A stretch of DNA of 64,000 nucleotides from Brevibacterium sp. UCMA 11754 (GTDB lineage: Bacteria; Actinomycetota; Actinomycetes; Actinomycetales; Brevibacteriaceae), in the NCBI RefSeq assembly GCF_021532275.1, contig NZ_JACBOT010000021.1, positions 310,001-374,000 on the forward strand. The letters are read 5' to 3'. The position numbers and the translations under genes are program-made. Positions within the stretch are counted from its first letter, which is position 1, and each line of letters opens with the position of its first letter. Below are positions 34,527 to 43,949 of this stretch, one piece after another. The notes under the pieces were generated by a model. It was not told the origin of the DNA, did no database searches, and saw nothing but the letters and a program-made list of their open reading frames with translations.

Positions 34527-36889
34527 AACCCATCAGCCATATGCGTTTCCTCCTCGCCCTGCTGAGCACAGTCCTTCTGCTCGCAGGGTCAGTTTTCGTC
34601 ATCCCGCTCATGGGATCGAGCCCCGCAGCCGCCGCCGGTTCGACCGCCGCCGATGGCACCTCGGCGGACGGGGGATCCTCAGCGGGCGGGGGCAAGTCCG
34701 GTGGCTCCGAAGTCGCCATCACCCTCGACGAGGTGACGCCCTGGGTCGATGCAAAGGGCACACTCAAGGTGCGCGGCACGATCACGAACCCCACGGATGA
34801 GGCGATCTCCGACCCTGACCTGCATCTGGCGATGTCGATGCAGAAGCTCGATTCCGGACGTAAGATCGAGAGCTGGAAGACCGACCAGTCCCAGAACCGC
34901 AGCATCGCCGACCTCGAGAACAACGGTCCCGACGCCCGGAAGAAGGCCAAGGAGGGCTCAAACGGAGACTCCGACCCGATGACTGCGGTGGACACCACGT
35001 TCGAGGATGAGATCGCGGCCGGGTCCTCCGCAGAATTCACGATCTCCGTCCCCGCAGATAATCTCGGACTGCAGAAGTCCTCTCCGGTCTCGAGCTGGGG
35101 CCCGCGCGGACTGAGCGTGCAGCTCGGCGATGCCACCGGGCGACTCGCCTCCGAAGTCGGCTTCTCCACCTGGTACCCGAGCCCGAAGTTCGACAAGACC
35201 AAAATCAGCATGCTCGCCCCGGTGACGATTCCGGCTCACACCTCTGACGGCATCATCGCCCCCGACGTCCTCGACAAGGCGATCGGCAAGGACGGCTCTC
35301 TGACGTCGATCATGAACGTTCTCGACACTCCCGGAGTGGGAATCGCCCTCGACCCCCGGATCATCGCCTCCTTTGAATCGGCTGTAGCCGAACCACCACA
35401 GGAAGATGACGGATCAGATCCCGAGGAGTCTGAAGAACCCTCCCCGCAGGGCACGGATACGGCAACCACGGGACCCGATGTCCAGGACACCGATCCCGGC
35501 GCGAACTCCAATGACGAGGGCGGCGGCGATGGGCTCAGCGCCGACGAGTCGGAGGCCCAGGAAGAGCAGCGCAAGCGCCTCAACACCTGGTATCAGGACT
35601 TCCTTGCCGAAGCGGAGTCGCACACCGTCATCGCTCTGCCCTATGGTGACCCCGACCAGGCGTCGCTGGTGGACAGTGACCTGGAGAGTCTGGGCAAGTT
35701 CGCGCAGAAACAGAAGCAGATCGTCAAGGATGTCCTGCCCAAGGCCAAGACCGACATCGCCTGGCCAGTCGCCGGCTCCGCACAGCGTGATCAGCTCGCT
35801 GACTTCGCCAAGGCCGGTGATCAGACCGTGATCCTCAGCAACAACCAGCAGCCATCGCTGGCAGGGGTCCACGACGACGCCCACTCGAAGACTCGCATCA
35901 CCGCCGATGCACAGTCATCGATCGACACTCTGATCACCGATACGGCTCTGGCACAGCAGAGCGCCAAGATCATCGGTTCCGATCATCCCGCTTCGGGCAT
36001 CTCAGAACTGGTCGCGACAACCGCCGCGATCCAAGCGGAGGCCCCTTACCGGACACGACATCTGCTCTTGCCCATGCCGCGCACGGCAGCCTCGGCGAAC
36101 TGGGAGGGTACGGTCAAGTCCGTCGCGGACGCTCCCTGGGTCGATCCGTCCGGCATCGATGATCTCCTCGACACCGACCCCGTGCCTCGCGGGCTGCTGC
36201 AGTCAGGAGCGGATCCGAAGGCGATTGGTACCAAGGCAGTCCACAGCCTCGCAGAGACCCGGACGACGCAGACGAGGTTCAACAGTGTGTTCTCTGACCC
36301 GGCGAGTGCGAATACACGGCTGGACCGTGAGCTGCTCAGCTGCACCTCGGTGGCGTGGACCCTGGAGGGCAGTGCGAAGAGCTGCGCCGACGATGCCCAG
36401 GCTTCGAGTGAGAAGGTGAGGAACAGCCTCTACCTCGAGAAGGGCTCCTCGGTGCTGCTGGTCACCGGTGAGGAGACGACTATCCCGGTGACGATCGTCA
36501 ACGATTCGCCCGCCGAGGCGAGCATGAGCATCCGGATGAAGCCGAATACCCCCCAGCTGCGGGCCGAGCCCACCAAGACAGTCGTCGTGCCCTCCCAGGA
36601 GACCATGCGCGTCGACGTTCCCGTCGAAGGCCTGGCCAACGCAGACGTCCCGACGACGATCGAGATGGTCGCCACCGATGACGTCGCCCTGCCGAAGAAC
36701 GAGACACTGCTCGTCAGGGTGCGCGCCGACTGGGAGAACATCGGTACAGCCTTAGTCGGATTGGCACTGGCCGCCGTGTTCGTGATCGGCTTGATCAAGA
36801 CGATCTCCCGCGGACGCAGGAAGATCCCCGAACAGCAGCTGGCCGATGCGATGGCCCGCGCGCAGAACGACGAATCGGAAAAGAGGTAG
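34523..36889 (+). CDS. DUF6049-like secreted, membrane-anchored protein
   Basis: This 788-aa protein has a signal peptide (MRFLLALLSTVLLLAGSVFVIPLMGSSPAAAA), a long extracellular region, and a C-terminal membrane helix (ALVGLALAAVFVIGLIKTI, about residues 742-760) with a short basic cytoplasmic tail. Inside it there is a Pro/Asp/Glu-rich low-complexity insert (about residues 292-345). DUF6049 proteins occupy exactly this position upstream of murJ in actinobacteria; their role is unknown but is presumed to be in envelope assembly. The GTG start overlaps the NUDIX stop; an ATG six codons later (34541) is an alternative. Confidence 0.85.
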   Translation: MKPISHMRFLLALLSTVLLLAGSVFVIPLMGSSPAAAAGSTAADGTSADGGSSAGGGKSGGSEVAITLDEVTPWVDAKGTLKVRGTITNPTDEAISDPDLHLAMSMQKLDSGRKIESWKTDQSQNRSIADLENNGPDARKKAKEGSNGDSDPMTAVDTTFEDEIAAGSSAEFTISVPADNLGLQKSSPVSSWGPRGLSVQLGDATGRLASEVGFSTWYPSPKFDKTKISMLAPVTIPAHTSDGIIAPDVLDKAIGKDGSLTSIMNVLDTPGVGIALDPRIIASFESAVAEPPQEDDGSDPEESEEPSPQGTDTATTGPDVQDTDPGANSNDEGGGDGLSADESEAQEEQRKRLNTWYQDFLAEAESHTVIALPYGDPDQASLVDSDLESLGKFAQKQKQIVKDVLPKAKTDIAWPVAGSAQRDQLADFAKAGDQTVILSNNQQPSLAGVHDDAHSKTRITADAQSSIDTLITDTALAQQSAKIIGSDHPASGISELVATTAAIQAEAPYRTRHLLLPMPRTAASANWEGTVKSVADAPWVDPSGIDDLLDTDPVPRGLLQSGADPKAIGTKAVHSLAETRTTQTRFNSVFSDPASANTRLDRELLSCTSVAWTLEGSAKSCADDAQASSEKVRNSLYLEKGSSVLLVTGEETTIPVTIVNDSPAEASMSIRMKPNTPQLRAEPTKTVVVPSQETMRVDVPVEGLANADVPTTIEMVATDDVALPKNETLLVRVRADWENIGTALVGLALAAVFVIGLIKTISRGRRKIPEQQLADAMARAQNDESEKR

Positions 36890-36892
36890 GGC

Positions 36893-38506
36893 TTGTCTAG
36901 CTTCTCATCGTTAGCCAGATCCTCGGCGATCATGACTGCGGGAACCCTGACCTCGAGAATCCTCGGACTGGTCAAGGCCTTCTTGCTGGCGCTGGCGCTC
37001 AGCGTCACCGCGGCCCAGGCCGATGCCTTCGACGTCGCCAACAAGGTGCCCAACACCCTGTACATGCTCCTGGCCGGAGGTGTCGTAAACGCGGTACTCG
37101 TCCCACAGCTCGTGCGGGCGACGAAGCGCAAGGACGGGGGCCAGGACTACACCAACCGCCTGCTGACGCTGTCGTTCATGATCCTTGGCGCCGTCGGTGT
37201 CATTGCCACTCTTGCCGCGCCACTCCTCGTATGGCTCTACTCCTCAGGGTGGGGGCCGGATCAGATGGCCCTGGCCACAGCCTTCGCCTACTGGTGCCTG
37301 CCACAGGTGTTCTTCTACGGCCTCTACACCCTATTGGGACAGGTGCTCAACTCAAGGTCCTCGTTCGGCCCGTATATGTGGGCACCGGTGCTCAACAACG
37401 TCGTCGCCATCGTTGGTCTCCTCATCTTCATCCTAGTCTTCGGCTCTGACAGTGCGTCCCCGCATCATCTGGGCACCTGGACCCCGGACAAGGTCGCCCT
37501 CATGGGCGGATCGGCTACCCTCGGTGTCGTCGCTCAGGCCCTGATCCTCATCTGGCCACTGAAGCGGATCGGCTTCAAGTACCGGCCGACCTTCGGATTC
37601 CGCGGAGTCGGCCTCGGCACCGCCGGAAAGGTGGCGTTCTGGACGTTCTCAGCAATGCTTGTCGGGCAGCTGGGATTCCTCGTCATCTCCCGGGTCGCCG
37701 CCGGAGCTTCGGACCCCGGAGCGGGCAATGCTTCGAACGCCGCCTATTCCTACGGCTATCTCGTCTTCATGCTCCCGCACTCGCTCATCGCGGTGTCACT
37801 GGCCACCGCACTCTTCACTTCGCTGGCCAGGAACGCCGCCAACAACGACACCGAAGCGGTCGTCGGCGACTTCTCCATGGGCGTGCGCATGGTCGGATTT
37901 GTGAATTCGTTTGCTGTGGCAGCTCTTATCGTTCTCGCCGCCCCGGTGGCGATGGTGATCGCCCCCAACGGCCGAGAACAGGCCATGGCCGTGGGACTCG
38001 TCATCATTACAATGGTGTTCGGGCTTATTCCCTTCAGTGCAAACTACCTGGCGCAGAGGGTGTTCTACGCCTATGAGGACGCGAAGACACCGTTCCTCAT
38101 CCAGCTCCCGCAGGTGATCTTCCAGTCCCTGGCGGTGCTCTCTGCATCGATCTTCCCGAAATCGGTCACGGTCGCCATCATCGGTCTGACGATGAGTCTG
38201 GGCTACCTGTTCGCGATGATCCTCTCGTTCGTGCTCCTGTCGAAGCGCCTGGGCGGGATTGATCTCCGCACCATCCTCGGCGCCCATGTGAAGTTCTTCG
38301 TAGCAGCTTTGCTTGCCGGGTTGGCCGGTTATGGGCTGCTCTTCTTCTTCCCAGACTTCGCGCTGTCGGGCCAATGGCAGGCGTTCGTCGTCACTGCTGG
38401 AGTCGGCACTCTCATGCTCATCGTCTTCCTGGGAGCATGTTATTTGCTGAAAGTCAGAGAGTTGCATTCGATTATTGGCGTGGTTGCTGGAAAACTAAGA
38501 AGATAG
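36893..38506 (+). CDS. murJ: Lipid II flippase MurJ
   Basis: This 537-aa polytopic protein of the MOP superfamily has about 14 helices. It begins SSFSSLARSSAIMTAGTLTSRILGLVKAFLLALAL and contains ADAFDVANKVPNTLYMLLAGGVVNAVLVPQLVRA and PFSANYLAQRVFYAYEDAKTPF, the MurJ/MviN signatures. It flips lipid-linked peptidoglycan precursor to the outer face. It starts at TTG after AAGAGG. The mycobacterial homologue carries a fused intracellular pseudokinase; here that domain is encoded by the next gene. Confidence 0.95.
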   Translation: MSSFSSLARSSAIMTAGTLTSRILGLVKAFLLALALSVTAAQADAFDVANKVPNTLYMLLAGGVVNAVLVPQLVRATKRKDGGQDYTNRLLTLSFMILGAVGVIATLAAPLLVWLYSSGWGPDQMALATAFAYWCLPQVFFYGLYTLLGQVLNSRSSFGPYMWAPVLNNVVAIVGLLIFILVFGSDSASPHHLGTWTPDKVALMGGSATLGVVAQALILIWPLKRIGFKYRPTFGFRGVGLGTAGKVAFWTFSAMLVGQLGFLVISRVAAGASDPGAGNASNAAYSYGYLVFMLPHSLIAVSLATALFTSLARNAANNDTEAVVGDFSMGVRMVGFVNSFAVAALIVLAAPVAMVIAPNGREQAMAVGLVIITMVFGLIPFSANYLAQRVFYAYEDAKTPFLIQLPQVIFQSLAVLSASIFPKSVTVAIIGLTMSLGYLFAMILSFVLLSKRLGGIDLRTILGAHVKFFVAALLAGLAGYGLLFFFPDFALSGQWQAFVVTAGVGTLMLIVFLGACYLLKVRELHSIIGVVAGKLRR

Positions 38507-38542
38507 CCTGCGCATCGAAGCCCTATTGAAGCCCCTCCGGAG

Positions 38543-41017
38543 GTGGTCACCCTGATCGATATCGAACCCGGCATGGTAGTTGCCGGTCGTTACGTCGTAT
38601 CAACGGTCGACCGTCGGTGGCTCGAGGACAATTCACAGGCGGGTGCCGTGTGCACGGCACTCGACGCCATTCTCGATGAACCCGTCCTCATCCACGTCGC
38701 CGATGCCGATGGGTCCACGGATGTTCTCGAAGCAGCGCGACGGGTCTCCATCCTCGGCGATCATCGCATTGCACCGACGTTGGATGTCGGTCATTCGAAC
38801 GGACTCGACTATGTCGTGTCCAAGCGCATTGCCGTCACCTCACTCAGCGAGATCCTGCCCAAGTCACCGCTTCCCATCGATGCCGCCTGCGCTCTCATCG
38901 GCGAGATCGGAACAGTTCTCGTCACGGCTGCCCGACGCGGCCTGTTCCACATGTTCCTGCGTCCGAACACGGTGGGCATCACGACCAAGGGCACCGTCCT
39001 GGTCTCCGGCATCGGCATCGATGCCGCTCTGGCGCTGGGCACGGGAGTCATCCGCCCCGAGGACTACACACCGACGAAGGCATCTCGAGAGGATGCCCTG
39101 GGCCTCATCCGGCTTTTCTACGCCGCCATCACCGGCTATTGGCCCACCGATGAGCCCTTCAACGGCATACCCGCAGCAGGGCGCGAGAATTCCCGCATTG
39201 CGAGGGCCAAGAGCCTCAATCCCGATATCTCCAATGAACTCGATGACTTCGTCAGCGGCATCCTCACCGGGACCGATCCAGGCCCTGGCTCCGCAGCCGA
39301 AGTACTGGGCTACCTGGACGAGTGGGATGCCGAGCTCCTGCGCTACGTCAACCGGGTTCCGGTACTCGACAACGACAGTGTCTTCAACCAGTCGCCGCGC
39401 AGCTTCGACGAGGCAACAAGCCTACCCGCACCACGATCAACGTCGATGGGTACCTCCACTGCGAACACAGCCAGCGACGACCAGGTCAAAGCGGCTCTGG
39501 TTCGCATCGGCATCACCCGTCCGGGAACTCGCGGACTGGCTGTGGGAGTCGTCGGCAAGACAACGGGGCAGTATGCCGACCGTATGCAGATGCGTGAGGC
39601 CTCGAGCTTCCCGATCGGCAAGGATCAGCTCGACAACGCCACCCAGGACTGGGAGGAGTGGGAGCCTGAACAGACCTATTCGGAGTACTCCGCATACGCC
39701 GACCATGAATACGACGAGAATCTGACGTCTCCGATCATGAATCGCGACGCCCAGGATACGGACCCCGACACCCAGGCCCTCGACATCGTGTCCGAGGACG
39801 GCGTTGACGAGACCGAGGACGATAACGACACCCGCGTCATCATGGATGATGAGGACGACGGGTCGTGGTTCCTCGGCGGAATGTTCGAGACTCATGAGCA
39901 GCAGCGCGAGCATCAGCTGCGCGAGTACGAACGCGAACGACGCATCGCGAAGGCCAAGGAAGACGAAGCACGCCGGCGCATCGCCGCGCTCGAGGCCGCC
40001 TCGATATCCAAACGACAGGAGGCGAACGCCGTAACGCCACCCAAACAGGTGCGCAGGCTTTCGCCCACTGCTGTCGATGAGTCACCAACCGATTCGTCTC
40101 GTTCGACCGCGCCCGTTGCCGCAGTCTCGCCCGAGCAGAAGTCGGACGACAATTCTGGAGCTGCATCAGCCGGAACTGCCGGCGTCGCGGGGGCTGCCGC
40201 CGTCGGGGCAGCTGGTGCAGCTGGAGCTTCCAAACCCGCTGACTCCGGGAGCAAGAAGAAGACTTCAACCACAACCAAGTCGGCTGCTGCTGGAGGGACG
40301 ACAGGTGGTGCGGGTGCCGGCACATCCGGCGCTGCGGCTGCTGGCGGTTCAACGGCCGGTGCGGCGGCAGGCGGTGGATCTGCCAACAATGGCGGCGACC
40401 CGGATGATGACCCGTCGAGTTCGCGAAAGCCGTTCGCTTGGTTGGTCCTTGCGCTGGTGGTCATCGCAGCCATCGTGATCTCGATTGCGGTCTTCAACTT
40501 CACTTCCGGCGACGACGAGCCTGAATCGGTAGCCGAAACCTCGGCCCCAGCCAAGACTGAGGACGGCAAGGACAAGAAGACAGAGGAGCCCAAGGCAGAT
40601 GCGCCGAAGATCGATAAGGTCGAGGCGTTGGATCCCGAGGGCGACAATGAGGAGAACGACGACAAGGCCAAAGACGTCGTCCCCAATACGGACGGGTCAT
40701 GGCGGACCGACCGCTACAATTCGGCATCGTTCGGCAACCTGAAGTCCGGCGTTGGACTGCATTTCGAACTCGAAGACAAGACGACGGTGAAGGAAGTCAA
40801 GGTCAAGTCCTCGAACTCGGGCGGCTCCTTCGAGATTCGCAATGGTTCCGATCCTGAAGATGCAAAGAAGGTCGGCGAGGGCAAATTCGACTCGGGCGGC
40901 GTCACCATCAAACTTGATGATGACGTTGAGACGGACAACCTGATTCTCTGGGTGACCGAGCTTCCTCAAGACGATGGCGGCTTCCGTGCCATCATCAACA
41001 CCGTCGACTTCAAGTAA
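38543..41017 (+). CDS. Membrane-anchored pseudokinase (MviN C-terminal-like)
   Basis: This 824-aa protein has a kinase-like N-terminal region (about 1-280). The HRD-type catalytic loop is replaced by RGLFHMFLRPNTVGI and the DFG motif by SGIGID, so it should be inactive. An acidic/low-complexity linker, a charged helix (HEQQREHQLREYERERRIAKAKEDEARRRIAALE), an Ala/Gly-rich stretch, a membrane helix (about 632-653, WLVLALVVIAAIVISIAVF) and an extracellular beta-rich domain (last 130 residues) follow. Domain order matches the C-terminal part of mycobacterial MviN, which binds FhaA when phosphorylated. The GTG start overlaps GGAGG; a CTG at 38552 has ideal spacing, so the start is uncertain. Confidence 0.85.
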   Translation: MVTLIDIEPGMVVAGRYVVSTVDRRWLEDNSQAGAVCTALDAILDEPVLIHVADADGSTDVLEAARRVSILGDHRIAPTLDVGHSNGLDYVVSKRIAVTSLSEILPKSPLPIDAACALIGEIGTVLVTAARRGLFHMFLRPNTVGITTKGTVLVSGIGIDAALALGTGVIRPEDYTPTKASREDALGLIRLFYAAITGYWPTDEPFNGIPAAGRENSRIARAKSLNPDISNELDDFVSGILTGTDPGPGSAAEVLGYLDEWDAELLRYVNRVPVLDNDSVFNQSPRSFDEATSLPAPRSTSMGTSTANTASDDQVKAALVRIGITRPGTRGLAVGVVGKTTGQYADRMQMREASSFPIGKDQLDNATQDWEEWEPEQTYSEYSAYADHEYDENLTSPIMNRDAQDTDPDTQALDIVSEDGVDETEDDNDTRVIMDDEDDGSWFLGGMFETHEQQREHQLREYERERRIAKAKEDEARRRIAALEAASISKRQEANAVTPPKQVRRLSPTAVDESPTDSSRSTAPVAAVSPEQKSDDNSGAASAGTAGVAGAAAVGAAGAAGASKPADSGSKKKTSTTTKSAAAGGTTGGAGAGTSGAAAAGGSTAGAAAGGGSANNGGDPDDDPSSSRKPFAWLVLALVVIAAIVISIAVFNFTSGDDEPESVAETSAPAKTEDGKDKKTEEPKADAPKIDKVEALDPEGDNEENDDKAKDVVPNTDGSWRTDRYNSASFGNLKSGVGLHFELEDKTTVKEVKVKSSNSGGSFEIRNGSDPEDAKKVGEGKFDSGGVTIKLDDDVETDNLILWVTELPQDDGGFRAIINTVDFK

Positions 41018-41122
41018 GAGCCCGTTCCAGGCACACGGTCCTCGGTAATCCTGGCAGACAGCGCCCTGGGAGATCGGCACCGGGCCTGGGAGAAGCGGGG
41101 TACATCGCTTGAGGCCAGGTGC

Positions 41123-41148
41123 GGAATAGTCGCAACCGCCGTACCGTT
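41123..41148 (+). promoter_or_regulatory. SigR/SigH-type promoter for trxB
   Basis: GGAAT (41123-41127) and GTT (41146-41148) are separated by 18 bases, matching the GGAAT-N18/19-GTT consensus of thiol-stress sigma factors that drive trxBA in actinobacteria. It lies 77 bases upstream of the trxB ATG. Confidence 0.6.
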
Positions 41149-41225
41149 ACACGTACGATAGTCAATCCGTGCCGCCATTGAGCGGGACTCTGAGTACACA
41201 GCGAGCAGAAACAGGGAATTTTCAC

Positions 41226-42221
41226 ATGACTGATACACAATTGGTGATCATCGGGTCGGGTCCGGCCGGATACACCGCGGCCGTCTACGCGGCTCGTGCG
41301 AACCTTTCGCCCGTGGTCATTGCAGGTTCTGTGACAGCAGGTGGTGAGCTCATGAACACCACCGACGTTGAGAATTACCCCGGTTTCCCCGCCGGAGTGC
41401 AAGGTCCAGAACTCATGGAGAGCATGCGCGAGCAGGCTGAGAAGTTCGGCGCCGAGGTGATCTACGACGATGTCGCAACCCTCAAGCTGGAGCCCGGTGC
41501 CCATCAGATCGAAACCGCGCTGGGAGCCAGGTACACGGCTCAGGCAGTCATCCTCGCCACCGGCTCGGCGTACCGCGAGCTCAACCTTCCCAATGAGAAG
41601 AAACTCTCCGGCCATGGCGTGAGCTGGTGTGCCACCTGCGACGGGTTCTTCTTCCGAAACCAGCACATCGCTGTTGTCGGCGGGGGCGACTCGGCCCTCG
41701 AAGAGGCAACATTCCTCACTCGGTTCGCCTCCAAAGTGACCCTCATCCACCGTCGTCAAGAGCTTCGGGCTTCGCAGGCGATGCAGGATCGGGCAGCCGC
41801 CGATGAGAAGCTCGAATACCTCCTCGACAGCGAAGTCACCGAGATCCACGGCGAAGAATCACTCACTGGTCTCACCGTCCGCAACACTGTCTCGGGCGAA
41901 ACGTCTGAGCTGCCGGTCACCGGTTTGTTCGTGGCAATCGGCTCGGATCCTCGCACCAGTCTCTTCGGCGATCAGCTCTCACTGCGTTCCGATGGCTATC
42001 TTAACGTCGAAGGGCGAACTTCCAAGACCGCGGTCGAGGGCGTCTTCGCTGCGGGCGACGTCATCGACTCCGTCTACAGGCAGGCCATTACGGCTGCGGG
42101 ATCAGGGTGCTCGGCAGCCCTCGATGCCGAGCACTACCTGGCCGATCTCGACGCAGTGACGAAACAGGCCGAGGCCGTAGCAGCTGAGGCTTCACAGGCT
42201 CCAGCGCCAATTGCGTCCTGA
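41226..42221 (+). CDS. trxB: Thioredoxin reductase
   Basis: This 331-aa flavoprotein has the FAD motif VIIGSGPAGYTAAVYAARANL, the redox-active pair in GVSWCATCDGFFF (C-A-T-C), the NADPH motif VVGGGDSALEEATFLTRFA, and the C-terminal FAD contact GVFAAGDVIDSVYRQAITAAGSGCSAALDAEHYL. It reduces thioredoxin with NADPH. CAGGGA lies before the ATG. A thiol-stress promoter sequence sits upstream, and trxA follows 140 bp downstream. Confidence 0.97.
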   Translation: MTDTQLVIIGSGPAGYTAAVYAARANLSPVVIAGSVTAGGELMNTTDVENYPGFPAGVQGPELMESMREQAEKFGAEVIYDDVATLKLEPGAHQIETALGARYTAQAVILATGSAYRELNLPNEKKLSGHGVSWCATCDGFFFRNQHIAVVGGGDSALEEATFLTRFASKVTLIHRRQELRASQAMQDRAAADEKLEYLLDSEVTEIHGEESLTGLTVRNTVSGETSELPVTGLFVAIGSDPRTSLFGDQLSLRSDGYLNVEGRTSKTAVEGVFAAGDVIDSVYRQAITAAGSGCSAALDAEHYLADLDAVTKQAEAVAAEASQAPAPIAS

Positions 42222-42361
42222 AAGACACCAGTCGGCTGACACCAACCGCAACGAAGCACACGCTTCAAATGACCCGACGAAGGTCTACGCGCGACGTTGG
42301 GGAATGAATCCTGCACAACGGCTGTTTCCGCTAGAGAACATTGTTAAGAGAAAGGTTGCTC

Positions 42362-42679
42362 ATGTCGACAGAAGTCACTGATGCCACGTTCGAAGAGACC
42401 GTATTGAAGTCCGACAAGCCAGTGCTCGTCGATTTCTGGGCTCCATGGTGCGGTCCTTGCCGCATGGTCAGCCCGATCGTTGACCAGATCGCGGAAGAGA
42501 ACACCGAGAAGCTCAACGTCGTCAAGGTCAACACCGACGAAAACCTCGAGACGGCGAGCAAGTACGGAATCACCTCGATTCCTGCGCTCTACGTCTTCAA
42601 GGATGGTGAAGTAGCAAAGACCATCATCGGTGCACGGCCCAAACCGGCGCTTGAGGATGAGCTGTCCGACTTCATCTGA
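42362..42679 (+). CDS. trxA: Thioredoxin
   Basis: This 105-aa protein has the canonical active site FWAPWCGPCRM and the cis-proline loop TSIPALYVFKDGE. It reduces protein disulfides and is recharged by the neighbouring TrxB. AAAGG lies seven bases before the ATG. A strong hairpin follows the gene. Confidence 0.98.
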   Translation: MSTEVTDATFEETVLKSDKPVLVDFWAPWCGPCRMVSPIVDQIAEENTEKLNVVKVNTDENLETASKYGITSIPALYVFKDGEVAKTIIGARPKPALEDELSDFI

Positions 42680-42687
42680 TCATGTTC

Positions 42688-42721
42688 TAAGGCGCCTGTT
42701 GTACGATCAACAGGCGCCTTA
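42688..42721 (+). terminator. Terminator hairpin after trxA
   Basis: Perfect 14-bp arms TAAGGCGCCTGTTG and CAACAGGCGCCTTA have a 6-base loop (TACGAT), starting 9 bases after the trxA stop. There is no long T-run, so it may act as an intrinsic terminator without a U-tract. Confidence 0.85.
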
Positions 42722-42782
42722 GGTCTATCTAGATGGCAGACAGGAACACGTTCAGAACTTCGCACAGCAGATTGGCATCGCA

Positions 42783-43919
42783 TTGACTCACAACCCACAC
42801 CCGCAGTTTTCACGCGGGAACAGCTCTGAGGTGTTGCCCAACATCAAATCTCAGATGGCTCGTCTGGGGCTCAATGTCGGTCAAGCCGAATCTGTCGAGT
42901 TCGATCGGACCTTCGAACTCGCCGTCCGGCAGTTCCAACAGGTGCGAGGGATTCTCTGTGACGGTGTGATGGGCACAGAGACCTTTTCAGAGCTCGAACG
43001 GGCTCGGTATCAACTCGGAGACCGTGTCCTCCGCTATGACCCTGTGAGAGTCCTTACAGGCGACGATGTACTCAGACTGCAGCGGACCCTCGCCGGTCTT
43101 GGGTTCTACGCAGGCCGCATGGACGCGGAGTACTCAGCAGTCACTGACGCCGCCGTCAAAGAGCTGCAGATGAGTCTCGGCACCAAGGTCGACGGAGTAG
43201 CAGGACCACAGACACTGCGCGGACTCGACGCGATTGACCGCAAACAGGACACCGGGAATCTCTTTGCTCTCGAGGAACGAGCACGAGTTGCAGCTTCTGG
43301 GACCTCGCTTGCCGGACGAACCTTCGTCATCGAGGCCGCGACTACAGTTGTAGATTTCGAAACTCTTCCAATGACAAGGGCTCAAGCCGACACCGAACGG
43401 CGCATCACCACCGATATCGCAAGTCGGCTTGCCGGGCGACTTGAAGCTGTCGGGGCAGGAGCAGTCGTTCTCGCCGGCGACGCTGTCGAGGTCAACAAGG
43501 CCGACCAACTCGGTGCTTCTGCCGTCATCACAGTCACCGCGGACATCAACAAGTCCACAGACGCCAACGGAATCGCGACCTTCTTCTTCGGACATGAGAC
43601 TCATTCGGACATCAACTCGCCGACAGGTGCACGTCTGGCAGAACTCATTCAAAGCGAACTCGCTGCCCGCACAGGAATGCGTGATTGCAGGAGCCATGCT
43701 CGCACTTGGTCTTCTCTGAAGCGGCTCCGAACTCCAAAGGTTCACGTAGTCGCCGGCTACCTCACTAACGCCGACGATCTCGATAACCTCGAAGACGCCA
43801 ACGTACGAGATGCGATTGCTGACGGCATCGCGGCTGGCCTGCAAAGACTATACGTGCGCGAAGACTCTGACCCTGAAACCGGGACCCTCAGCCTCGCGGA
43901 GATCAAGGCGTACAGCTAG
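42783..43919 (+). CDS. cwlM: CwlM-like N-acetylmuramoyl-L-alanine amidase homologue
   Basis: This 378-aa protein without a signal peptide has two peptidoglycan-binding repeats (about 15-75 and 85-150: AVRQFQQVRGILCDGVMGTETF, AVKELQMSLGTKVDGVAGPQTL) and an Amidase_3 fold from about 175. The usual DPGHGG zinc-ligand strand reads VIEAATTVVDF, and the second histidine motif reads SAVITVTADINKS, so key zinc ligands are missing. ANGIATFFFG, TGMRDCRSHARTWSSLKRLRTPKVHVVAGYLTN matches CwlM. In mycobacteria CwlM is a cytoplasmic regulator of MurA encoded between trxC and parB, the same place as here. The TTG start has no clear ribosome site. Confidence 0.85.
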   Translation: MTHNPHPQFSRGNSSEVLPNIKSQMARLGLNVGQAESVEFDRTFELAVRQFQQVRGILCDGVMGTETFSELERARYQLGDRVLRYDPVRVLTGDDVLRLQRTLAGLGFYAGRMDAEYSAVTDAAVKELQMSLGTKVDGVAGPQTLRGLDAIDRKQDTGNLFALEERARVAASGTSLAGRTFVIEAATTVVDFETLPMTRAQADTERRITTDIASRLAGRLEAVGAGAVVLAGDAVEVNKADQLGASAVITVTADINKSTDANGIATFFFGHETHSDINSPTGARLAELIQSELAARTGMRDCRSHARTWSSLKRLRTPKVHVVAGYLTNADDLDNLEDANVRDAIADGIAAGLQRLYVREDSDPETGTLSLAEIKAYS

Positions 43920-43935
43920 AACCTCAATGCCTGAG

Positions 43936-43949
43936 GTTTCACGTGAAAC
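43936..43949. other. parS site 1, perfect 14-mer
   Basis: GTTTCACGTGAAAC, identical to the ParB-binding consensus core, 16 bases after the cwlM stop codon. A 6-bp hairpin (ACCTCA/TGAGGT) overlaps its left edge. Confidence 0.95.
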
